This document shows, piece by piece, positions 24,865 through 31,993 of a DNA stretch of 64,000 bases (position 1 is the first letter of the stretch; the number at the start of each line of letters is the position of its first letter). This stretch comes from Myxococcota bacterium. Lineage in GTDB: Bacteria > Myxococcota_A > UBA796. Location: assembly GCA_029251165.1 (NCBI GenBank), contig JAQXDW010000024.1, positions 62,001 to 126,000 of the forward strand. The letters run 5' to 3'. Below the pieces are notes generated by a model. That model was not told the DNA's origin. It did no database searches and saw only the letters and a list, made by a program, of their open reading frames with translations. Made by a program: the position numbers and the translations under genes.

Positions 24865-25173
24865 TCATCGATAGTTCTTCAACAATACTGCTCTCGGAAA
24901 CAGGTTCATTCCCCCATCGTTCAGGGTGTCAAGCAGCCCGACTGGTCCGGCGAGGAGGCGGACCGAGACGATGTCTCCCGCAGCCAGAGACTGCGCGCAG
25001 AGGTGCTGGCCGGCCTTCAGATCCTTCCTGCCCGACTCCATTCGCTCCCGAATGGCTGGGTTGCGGTACAGCCACAGCCCGATGGCTGCGGTGATGAGAA
25101 CAGTCGCAGGAAGCAACAGCGACATCTCCACCAGGGTCAAGGCGGGGATGAGCGTGGCGGGAGCAGGGAACAT
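24865..25173 (-). CDS. Small single-span membrane protein
   Basis: A 102-residue product with one hydrophobic helix (MSLLLPATVLITAAIGLWLY, residues 17-36), then a basic segment and a 55-residue soluble tail (LKAGQHLCAQSLAAGDIVSV). The start is ambiguous between ATG 25173 and ATG 25125; the second would place the helix at the N-terminus. It follows another small membrane protein gene by nine bases on the same strand, so the two are likely co-transcribed. I do not recognise the family. Confidence 0.55.
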   Translation of the reverse strand: MFPAPATLIPALTLVEMSLLLPATVLITAAIGLWLYRNPAIRERMESGRKDLKAGQHLCAQSLAAGDIVSVRLLAGPVGLLDTLNDGGMNLFPRAVLLKNYR

Positions 25174-25182
25174 GCCCAGAAA

Positions 25183-25440
25183 CTACACGGCTGGGCGGGG
25201 CGCTCGGTCTGCCGACCTCTCGGTGGTGTGCCGTCCGGTGCGGTGCCGCCGGTGCTGGAGCGCAGCGCTCCAGTCCGAGACACGGATGATGTTGTCCGGG
25301 ATCGCGCGAGGCTGCGGGGCTGCGGCGGTGACGCTGTCCAGGATCGCACGAGGCTGCAGACCAGCAGTACGTCGACGCAGCACGATGCTGGTGAGACCAC
25401 CAGAGAGCAGGATGAGCGCGAGCAGAATGATGATCGCCAT
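25183..25440 (-). CDS. Small membrane protein with N-terminal anchor
   Basis: ATG at 25440 has AGGAGG at good spacing. The 85-residue product begins with a hydrophobic helix (MAIIILLALILLSGGLTSIV) and continues as an Arg-rich, probably cytoplasmic, tail containing two similar QPRAI segments. It is unlike any family I know. It forms a small unit with the downstream membrane protein gene and diverges from the RecD-like helicase gene 55 bp away. Confidence 0.6.
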   Translation of the reverse strand: MAIIILLALILLSGGLTSIVLRRRTAGLQPRAILDSVTAAAPQPRAIPDNIIRVSDWSAALQHRRHRTGRHTTERSADRAPRPAV

Positions 25441-25495
25441 GGCTACCTCCTTGTGGATCCCCTCAGAGATCCAGCACATGAATTAAGTCCTGAAG

Positions 25496-26629
25496 ATGCA
25501 GCTCTCTTCCGATCAGGATCACGCCCGCCAGACGATCCTCGCCGCACTGTCCGAGGGCGCTCCAGTCTCCGTGCTGGTTGGTCCGGCCGGCTCCGGCAAG
25601 ACCACCCTCCTCCGAACGCTGCTCGACGACATCACCCGCGAGGTCGCCCTGCTCTGCCCCACCGGGAAGGCCGCCGCTCGGCTGACTGAGGTCACCGGTC
25701 GGCGGGCGCAGACCATCCACCGAGCCCTGTATGGCCGGGTCAAGGAAGTCGACGGCAAGGCCGGACGCACCCGGCTGGTGTTCGACGGCAAGCAGGCCCC
25801 CTGCCGGCCCGGCGGGCTGGTCGTCTGCGATGAAGCCTCGATGGTCGACGAGCGGCTCCACCGCGATCTCCTCGACCACCTCCCTCCTGGCGCACAGCTC
25901 CTCTACGTCGGCGATCGGGAGCAGCTCCCGCCGGTCGAGGGGACCTGGGGGCCGGACTTCACTACCCCCACCGCCGTCCTTGAGACCATCCATCGCCAAG
26001 CCGAGCAGTCTCCGATCCTCAGCCTCGCCACAGCGATTCGAGAGGGTCGCAAGTGGAACGACTGGGTCGATGGGGTCTGCCAGCGCGGCCCCGGGGATCC
26101 GGTGGGCTGGCTGGCGGACCGCATCGCCGACGACGCCACCCTCATCACCACCACCAACAACATCCGCCGCGCCCTCAACGCCGACATTCGCGCCCGCCTC
26201 GGACACGACGGCGTCCTGGTCCCCGGCGAGCGCATCGTCTGCCTGCGCAACAGCGTCGAGGTCGGCCTGATGAACGGCGAGGTCCGGACCATCGTCACCG
26301 CCGCCAAGGCCCCTGGTCCTTCCTGGCTCCAGCGCGCTGAGTTGTGGGAGTGCACCCTGGACTCTGGCGAGACGGTGCTGATCAACCTCGACCTCCTCGG
26401 CAAGCCCGTCTCCGCCTACACCGCCTGGAAGAAGAAGCGCAAGGGTGCCCAGATGGAGCGCCTCATCCACGTCGACTACGGCTACTGCCTGACCGTCCAC
26501 AAAGCCCAGGGCAGCCAGTGGCGGCAGGTCGGCTTCATCACCTGCCCAGCGTTTCGGCGGATGAGCGACCGACGGCGGCTTGCGTACACCGCCGTGACCC
26601 GGGCCAGCGAGATCCTGCGAATCTTCTGA
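25496..26629 (+). CDS. RecD/Dda-like SF1 DNA helicase
   Basis: Helicase motifs appear in order: Walker A GPAGSGKTTLL near residue 30, motif Ia LLCPTGKAAARL, Walker B VVCDEASMVDE near residue 112, motif III YVGDREQLPPVEG, motif V LTVHKAQGSQW and motif VI YTAVTRASE near the C-terminus. This is the superfamily 1B core of RecD and Dda proteins, but at 377 residues it lacks the N-terminal domains of RecD2. It should translocate 5'-3' on single-stranded DNA. No RecB or RecC is adjacent, so it acts independently of RecBCD. Confidence 0.85.
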   Translation: MQLSSDQDHARQTILAALSEGAPVSVLVGPAGSGKTTLLRTLLDDITREVALLCPTGKAAARLTEVTGRRAQTIHRALYGRVKEVDGKAGRTRLVFDGKQAPCRPGGLVVCDEASMVDERLHRDLLDHLPPGAQLLYVGDREQLPPVEGTWGPDFTTPTAVLETIHRQAEQSPILSLATAIREGRKWNDWVDGVCQRGPGDPVGWLADRIADDATLITTTNNIRRALNADIRARLGHDGVLVPGERIVCLRNSVEVGLMNGEVRTIVTAAKAPGPSWLQRAELWECTLDSGETVLINLDLLGKPVSAYTAWKKKRKGAQMERLIHVDYGYCLTVHKAQGSQWRQVGFITCPAFRRMSDRRRLAYTAVTRASEILRIF

Positions 26630-26635
26630 GCGTGG

Positions 26636-26926
26636 CTACTCCGAGCAGACCACCGTTACCGTCACCGGCGCATAGATCCCTGCCGTCAGCCAGAGCCCGA
26701 GCAGCCCGAGCCCGGCGACCCGGGAGCGCACCGAGACCACCGGCTGGCCGTCGCAGACCCGGCTGAGGTTGGTCGATCCCGGACTGACCAGGCCCCACAA
26801 GAACGTGTGCTGTATCCGGATCCGGTGGTCGGTCCGAGCGGGATTGACGTCGCCGTAGTGCATCTTGGTGGTGAAGCACCCAGAGAGCATGAGCAGACTG
26901 ACCAGGGTGAGCCCGCGCGACATCAT
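26636..26926 (-). CDS. Bor/Iss family lipoprotein
   Basis: The 96-residue protein has a signal peptide ending in the lipobox LSGC. The mature part resembles Bor of lambda and the related Iss lipoprotein: a QHTFLWGLVS segment, then RVCDG, then a hydrophobic stretch LWLTAGIYAPVTV and a final VVCSE with two conserved Cys. Bor/Iss proteins are small outer-membrane lipoproteins linked to serum resistance in enterobacteria. There are no phage genes here, so it is probably a chromosomal homologue with an envelope role. Two ATGs, 26926 and 26923, are possible starts. Confidence 0.78.
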   Translation of the reverse strand: MMSRGLTLVSLLMLSGCFTTKMHYGDVNPARTDHRIRIQHTFLWGLVSPGSTNLSRVCDGQPVVSVRSRVAGLGLLGLWLTAGIYAPVTVTVVCSE

Positions 26927-26965
26927 CACCTCACCACATGAACATACCACGGCTACACTGCTGCC

Positions 26966-28342
26966 ATGCTCTTCCCAATGCTCCTCGGCTGCAGCACCCC
27001 AGAGGTCCCTGCCACCGCGCCGGACGACACCACTCCACCAGCCCCGACCACCGACGACGACCTCGCGGTTTTCTACGACACCTACGGCGGCCGAGAGGCC
27101 TTTCCCGCTCACCAGATCGATGCGCTGGAGGCGCTCCTCTACGCACAGGATGAGCTGGCTGCCGGCGACCGGAGTGCTGCGCGGGCCCGCATCGACGACG
27201 TCTTTGAGGCCATGCCCCTCTCCGAGGGCGTCTGGCGCGACGACGTTGGCTACGCCGGCGCCAACATCGGCGATCCGGTCGCCTACTACGGCCTGCGCAT
27301 GCTCGATCAGATCCTCCGCCTCGGCACGCAGCCGGTCACTGACAGCCTGACCATGACCGCCATCGTCGCCCCCTGCGCCTCGGTCTCCCGCCCCACCCTG
27401 CCCGACCTCGCGCCCGAGACCGTCGACCTCGAGATCGACCCGCTCATCCTCGCTGAGGATGCCCGCATCCTCCACGCCTCCACCGCCCTCTTTCGCAGCT
27501 GGGTCGAGGCGATCACCGGCGGCGCTCGCGTCGAGCTGGTGGTCCACGAGCTGAGTGACTGCACCACCGTCACCTACACCGACGATGGCTCCGTCATCGT
27601 CAGCTACCCCGATGCCGCTGGAATGGTCGATGCGGTGCCCGACGACATCTCCGAGCAGACTGACTTCTGGTGGGTCGTTGCTCCCTCGGGCGTCCCCGGA
27701 GACGGCGCGGGCTACGATCGGCACTTCATCACCGGCGGCATGGGCGGCTACGGCGCAGGACTGCCGCTGTTCCTCTCCGATGATGCCTGGTTTACCCGCA
27801 AGCCGGAGCACCTCGGCGAGGGGGCCTACACCATGGTCGAGCTGCGGGCCTACCAGCCGCAGTGGTTTCAGCACGAGTTCATGCACCACCTCTTCCGGAC
27901 GTGGCCCGAGTACGGCCTCGAAGACAGCGATCACCAGTGGTTCGACCGCACCACCTGGCCCGATGACTTCGAGGGCGTCTATGAGCCGGACTACTACATC
28001 GAGGCCGTCGACAAGCGGCTGCTCGCCGCCTCGCCCTCGCTGGCGGAAGGACTGGTGGGACCAGAGTGGGCCGGGCCGGCATCGCTCACCATCGACGCGC
28101 TGGTCGGAGACTATGAGCGCCAGCCGGTGCAGAACGGCTGGCACGAGGTGACCGTTATCGATAACGACGGCCTGCGGTGGACCAACGCCGACGGGGTGAG
28201 CTGGAGCCTGGAGATTCGCGACGGCGCGCTCTGGGCGGGCGAAGACTGTCCGTATGGGCCCTCGGAGCTTGCAGTGGCGCTGGAAGACGACGCCATCGCC
28301 ACGCTGTGGTTTGGCGGTGAGGCGTACATTCGCCTCGACTGA
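26966..28342 (+). CDS. Lipoprotein with HExxH metalloprotease-like motif
   Basis: A short signal peptide ends in LLGC. After a Pro/Thr linker there are helical and beta segments, and near residue 310 the motif HEFMHH in WFQHEFMHHLF, with several acidic residues following (WPEYGLEDSDHQWF), consistent with a zinc metallopeptidase. The last 60 residues, YVD-type strands with WSLEIRDGALW, form a small separate domain. The 458-residue protein would act at the cell surface. No close family is recognised. The gene diverges from the Bor-like gene with 39 bp between starts. Confidence 0.75.
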   Translation: MLFPMLLGCSTPEVPATAPDDTTPPAPTTDDDLAVFYDTYGGREAFPAHQIDALEALLYAQDELAAGDRSAARARIDDVFEAMPLSEGVWRDDVGYAGANIGDPVAYYGLRMLDQILRLGTQPVTDSLTMTAIVAPCASVSRPTLPDLAPETVDLEIDPLILAEDARILHASTALFRSWVEAITGGARVELVVHELSDCTTVTYTDDGSVIVSYPDAAGMVDAVPDDISEQTDFWWVVAPSGVPGDGAGYDRHFITGGMGGYGAGLPLFLSDDAWFTRKPEHLGEGAYTMVELRAYQPQWFQHEFMHHLFRTWPEYGLEDSDHQWFDRTTWPDDFEGVYEPDYYIEAVDKRLLAASPSLAEGLVGPEWAGPASLTIDALVGDYERQPVQNGWHEVTVIDNDGLRWTNADGVSWSLEIRDGALWAGEDCPYGPSELAVALEDDAIATLWFGGEAYIRLD

Positions 28343-28396
28343 GGGCGATCGGGATGGCGGTCGTGCAGCGGCGAAAGAAGGGGGGCGTCCGCCCGC

Positions 28397-29413
28397 TCAC
28401 CGCTGGGTGAGCATCAGCCGCTCCGTCACCGGCAGCGTCTTCTCCAGCTCCACGATGTCCAGCGGCTGCTCACGGGCCTCGATCTCCTCGCCGCTGCGGT
28501 GGCTCCGCACCGCCGTCCACAGGATCCGCATTCCCGCGATCCCGCCCGTCACCGTGATCACCCCGGCTCCGCCAACCGCCCCGACCACCGCCAGCCCCTG
28601 CGCCACAAACAGCGTCGCCAGGAACACCAGCGCGAACACCGCCGTGCTCGCCAGCATCAGCGCCCCCGAGCCCATCACGATCGCCCGGCTCTGCATGCTC
28701 ATCGGATGGTCTGACAGGCACACCACCCCGTTCGCGGCATCCACCACGCCCTTGTACGACTTCCCTCCGTAGCCATAGGTCAGCTCATACAGCGGGTAGA
28801 ACACCTGCCCTTCGTCCGTCCGCTCGATGCGGTTCTCGCCCTTGACCTCCGAGAACCGCTTGCGGTCCCGGGCCAGCAGCTCCTGGCCGAACTTCTGCGC
28901 CTTCCGCTGGGCCTCCTCCTTCGACATCGTGGTCTTGAGGACCTCTCCCGGGATCTGGTCGGGATCCATGTACTGCCGCACCCGCATCGCGAACCGGTAG
29001 TCGGCGATGGCGTCGTGGTACCAGAGCCCGTAGTGCCCCACGACCGCGCAGGTGTCGGTCTCGACGATGGATGCCGACAGCCGGGCGGTCACGGTGAACA
29101 GGTAGACCGGCACGTAGACCTGCCGGACCGCCTTGACGGTGAACTTGCGCTCGAAGTCACCGGGAATGCCGAACCGGTTGAGGCAGAACCGCTGCAGCCG
29201 CTCGCCGGCCTCCTGCTTCGTGATGTTGACCGGGAAGTACGGCGGCATCCCGCCGAGGTCGCGGTGCTTCAAGGCGGTGTCGCAGTAGGGACAGGAGACG
29301 ACCACCGCAGAGGCGTCCGCGGAGATCCCGCCGCCGCAGGAGGGGCAGACGATGTTCTGCCGACCGCAGGCGGTGCAGGTCCCGTCAGCGTGCTCACCGC
29401 ATGCGCAGACCAT
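28397..29413 (-). CDS. Zinc-ribbon membrane protein, copy 2
   Basis: The first 50 residues carry several Cys pairs (CACGEH, CTACG, CPSCGG, CPYCDT), two zinc ribbons. A middle domain of about 200 residues (YVPVYLFTVTARLS, YGLWYHDAIADY, YPLYELTYGYGGKSY) is followed by two hydrophobic helices near residues 265-315. The overall plan matches the upstream gene at 29413-30381, so the two are paralogues. The ATG shares a base with the stop of that gene (TGATG). The function is unknown; a membrane-associated assembly with metal-stabilised cytoplasmic heads is likely. Confidence 0.75.
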   Translation of the reverse strand: MVCACGEHADGTCTACGRQNIVCPSCGGGISADASAVVVSCPYCDTALKHRDLGGMPPYFPVNITKQEAGERLQRFCLNRFGIPGDFERKFTVKAVRQVYVPVYLFTVTARLSASIVETDTCAVVGHYGLWYHDAIADYRFAMRVRQYMDPDQIPGEVLKTTMSKEEAQRKAQKFGQELLARDRKRFSEVKGENRIERTDEGQVFYPLYELTYGYGGKSYKGVVDAANGVVCLSDHPMSMQSRAIVMGSGALMLASTAVFALVFLATLFVAQGLAVVGAVGGAGVITVTGGIAGMRILWTAVRSHRSGEEIEAREQPLDIVELEKTLPVTERLMLTQR

Positions 29414-30381
29414 CACAGCCACCCCTGGCTCTCGCCGATGTTCTCGACGTTCACGCTCGCCACCAGCCGCCCGGCCGTCGCGATCGCCGCCCAGGAGCAC
29501 GCCAGGACCGCCGCGCCGATGCCGATGATCACCCCGGCGCCGTCGTCGTCCGTCATCATCGGCAGCAGCAGGCAGCCGAGGTAGAACAGCCCGCCGGACG
29601 CCCCCACCGCGCCGATCCCAACGAACAACCTCATGATGCGCTGCAGGTAAAACATCGGCTCCATCGCGCTGAGCACCACCCCGCGACCGCCGCCCACCGC
29701 GACCCGGTAGCTGCCGCCCCGGTAGCGGTAGGTCACCGTCCACAGCGGGTAGAGCAGGAGCAGCCGGCTGGCGATGCTCACCTCGGTGTCGAACTCGGTG
29801 ATCGCGGTGAGCCCGTCGCCGGCCTTCACGCGCTCACCGATGAGGTCGATGAGGTTGTCCTCCACGGCGTCGTCGACCTGCTCGCCGGTCATGTCCACGC
29901 TGAGCACCGGCAGCGCCGAGTCCTCCCAGACCACGCTGCCGATCGGCACCGGCTCGGCATCGAGCACCACCCGCCCCAGGCCAGCGAGGCCGAACTCGTG
30001 GGCGTGCTTGCGGGCGAGCACCGGGAAGTCTCCGGTGCTGTCGATGGTGCCGTCCTTCCAGATCTTGACGGTCTGCTTGTTGCGCCGCTCGTTGCGGTAG
30101 CCCTTCCACCACCCCGACACGCTCGCACGGCTGACAAACATCGGCACGTAGACCCCGGAGGACGACTCGATGTCGATGCGCACGTTCTTCATCTGCTTGT
30201 CCACGGCCATCCGCTCGATCACCGCCTTGCGGATCGCGGCCTCGTCGATGGAGGGCACGATGTGGACGGGGATCCCGGCCAGCTCGGTGGAGGGGTAGAG
30301 GGTGCCGCAGTGGTCGCAGATGGTCAGCAGGTTGTCCGGCTGAGCCGGGACGCCAGAGCCACAATTCCGACAGCGGAGCAT
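29413..30381 (-). CDS. Zinc-ribbon membrane protein, copy 1
   Basis: An N-terminal zinc ribbon (CRNCGSG, then CDHCGTLYP) precedes a domain of about 200 residues with YVPMFVSRASVSGWWKGY and LYPLWTVTYRYRGGSYRVAV, then two hydrophobic helices. It resembles its downstream neighbour in order of elements but has one ribbon instead of two. I choose the internal ATG at 30381 because the ribbon then starts at residue 2; a longer GTG start exists at 30393. Translation is coupled to the second copy. Confidence 0.75.
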   Translation of the reverse strand: MLRCRNCGSGVPAQPDNLLTICDHCGTLYPSTELAGIPVHIVPSIDEAAIRKAVIERMAVDKQMKNVRIDIESSSGVYVPMFVSRASVSGWWKGYRNERRNKQTVKIWKDGTIDSTGDFPVLARKHAHEFGLAGLGRVVLDAEPVPIGSVVWEDSALPVLSVDMTGEQVDDAVEDNLIDLIGERVKAGDGLTAITEFDTEVSIASRLLLLYPLWTVTYRYRGGSYRVAVGGGRGVVLSAMEPMFYLQRIMRLFVGIGAVGASGGLFYLGCLLLPMMTDDDGAGVIIGIGAAVLACSWAAIATAGRLVASVNVENIGESQGWL

Positions 30382-30423
30382 CACGAACGACACAGAACCA
30401 TCCGAGCAAAGTGTTAGCTCAGC

Positions 30424-31533
30424 CTACTCCGTTGGCTGGGCAAAGTCCGCGAAGTACGGCACCAGCAGCTCCGCGATTGCAGCGTGGCCGTTGATGGAGG
30501 GGTGGATCGGGTCGACGAACATGGCGTCCTCGCGCTTGTAGTCCGCCGGGCTCGCCTTCAGGAGCGTGACGACGTGGCTGGGGGCGTCGACCACCGGAAC
30601 CCCGCGCTGTCGGCCGACCCAGGCCATCACCGCCCGGTAGCCCCGCTGGGATCGGGGACCGGCCTGCTCGTACTCCACAAGCTGGCGGAGCAGCGCATCG
30701 TCGGTGGCGTTGAAGTCGACCAGGGGGTGCTCGGTGTCTCCGCGCTGGGGCGGGATGACCATCACCACCTTCGCCTCGCCCGCCAGATCGATCATCGCGT
30801 GGAGGTTCTCGGCGTACTCCTCCATCGAGACCCGGTGGGTGCGGGTCAGCGGCGGAGCCGGTCGGATGGCCGAGAGGCCGTAGCGCAGCCAAGACAGCAG
30901 CTGAAGCGCACGCCCCTGGGAGCGCATCATCTGGCGAATTCCGTCCTGCAGCTGGGCATCCGCTCCCCCGAGCGCCGCCATCATGTCGCTGTTCATGTTG
31001 TAGATGATCAGCCCGTCCAGCCCGAGACTGAGCGACTGCTGGAGGATGACCATCGACTGGTAGGTGGTGTAGGCTGGCACCCCGCCGTTGATCACCTCCA
31101 CCGCGCGGGGCGGCGGCGTCGCGCCGCCGTTGAGCGCGACCTCCAGCTTCGAAGAGAATGTATCGGCGATGACCACCCCAGAGCCGAACACGCTGGAGTC
31201 TCCCAGCACCAGGATGCGCTTCTGCCCGACAGGCTTCGGGTCTGTCAGCGCATCGTCACGGAACCCCTTCGCGGAGATGACGTCGTCGGAGGTGTCCGCG
31301 CTGGGGAGCCCCCACCGCGCCTCCCACTCTCGCAGGATCGGTCCCTGGTTGACCGCGCCGGGGGTGAGCTGCCAGCCCAGCGCAGCGTCAAAGCCGAGGT
31401 GGGCGGGGTAGTCGGTCGGTCGGCGGGCATCTGGCGGCGGGCCGAGGACCCACAGGCTCCCCTCCGCCAGCAGGAAGACCAGGACCGTTGTCACCAGCGC
31501 GTACAGCATGCGTCGCTTCAGGGGAAGAGCCAT
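30424..31533 (-). CDS. SGNH/GDSL hydrolase, membrane-anchored
   Basis: One N-terminal hydrophobic helix (residues 9-30) is followed by an SGNH fold: block I RILVLGDSSVFGSG with the catalytic Ser near residue 106, block II GGVPAYTT, and block V FVDPIHPSINGHAAIAE with the catalytic Asp and His. Such enzymes hydrolyse ester bonds, often O-acetyl groups on polysaccharides or lipid esters. ATG 31533 is preceded by AGAGG. It diverges from the small gene at 31559 with 25 bp between starts. The active site should be in the periplasm. Confidence 0.85.
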   Translation of the reverse strand: MALPLKRRMLYALVTTVLVFLLAEGSLWVLGPPPDARRPTDYPAHLGFDAALGWQLTPGAVNQGPILREWEARWGLPSADTSDDVISAKGFRDDALTDPKPVGQKRILVLGDSSVFGSGVVIADTFSSKLEVALNGGATPPPRAVEVINGGVPAYTTYQSMVILQQSLSLGLDGLIIYNMNSDMMAALGGADAQLQDGIRQMMRSQGRALQLLSWLRYGLSAIRPAPPLTRTHRVSMEEYAENLHAMIDLAGEAKVVMVIPPQRGDTEHPLVDFNATDDALLRQLVEYEQAGPRSQRGYRAVMAWVGRQRGVPVVDAPSHVVTLLKASPADYKREDAMFVDPIHPSINGHAAIAELLVPYFADFAQPTE

Positions 31534-31558
31534 CGCCTCTGATGCTACCGTATGACCT

Positions 31559-31984
31559 ATGGCATGGCACTTTGAGACCCGGGCCGATGACCAGACCATC
31601 ACGCCCACCACCCTGCTGGCGGTCGACATCGATCCCCGCATGCTGCGACTTCGCCTCGGCCTCGCCATCCGAACCGGTGGCGATCCGGAGCTGTACAGCG
31701 GCGCGGTGATCCGGCGGTTCTTCCTCGTCGAGCACATCCACTGGCCGCCGCTGGTGACCTGGCTGGGTGGCGCGACGGCCGCCGCTCTGCTGGCGCGCAT
31801 CGCAGCGGGCTACACCGGCACCCGGCTGTGGAGCGGCGACTGGACCGGGGAGTGGACGGTGGATGCCATCGCGGCGCTGGATGACCTGCATGCAGCCCTC
31901 AGCACGCGCGCCGTGCCGCCGACAGCGAGCAGGACGACGCCGGGCATCGCACCGCGCGCGCCGCTGCCGCCCAGAGACTCATGA
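31559..31984 (+). CDS. Hypothetical protein, 141 residues
   Basis: ATG at 31559 begins MAWHFETRADD. The first 110 residues have regular alternation of strands and helices (LLAVDIDPRMLRLRLGL, VDAIAALDDLHAAL), while the last 30 are Pro/Ala/Arg-rich and probably disordered. There is no signal peptide or transmembrane helix. I do not recognise it. It ends ten bases before the first possible start of the nucleotide cyclase gene. Confidence 0.6.
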   Translation: MAWHFETRADDQTITPTTLLAVDIDPRMLRLRLGLAIRTGGDPELYSGAVIRRFFLVEHIHWPPLVTWLGGATAAALLARIAAGYTGTRLWSGDWTGEWTVDAIAALDDLHAALSTRAVPPTASRTTPGIAPRAPLPPRDS

Positions 31985-31993
31985 TTTCAAGGG

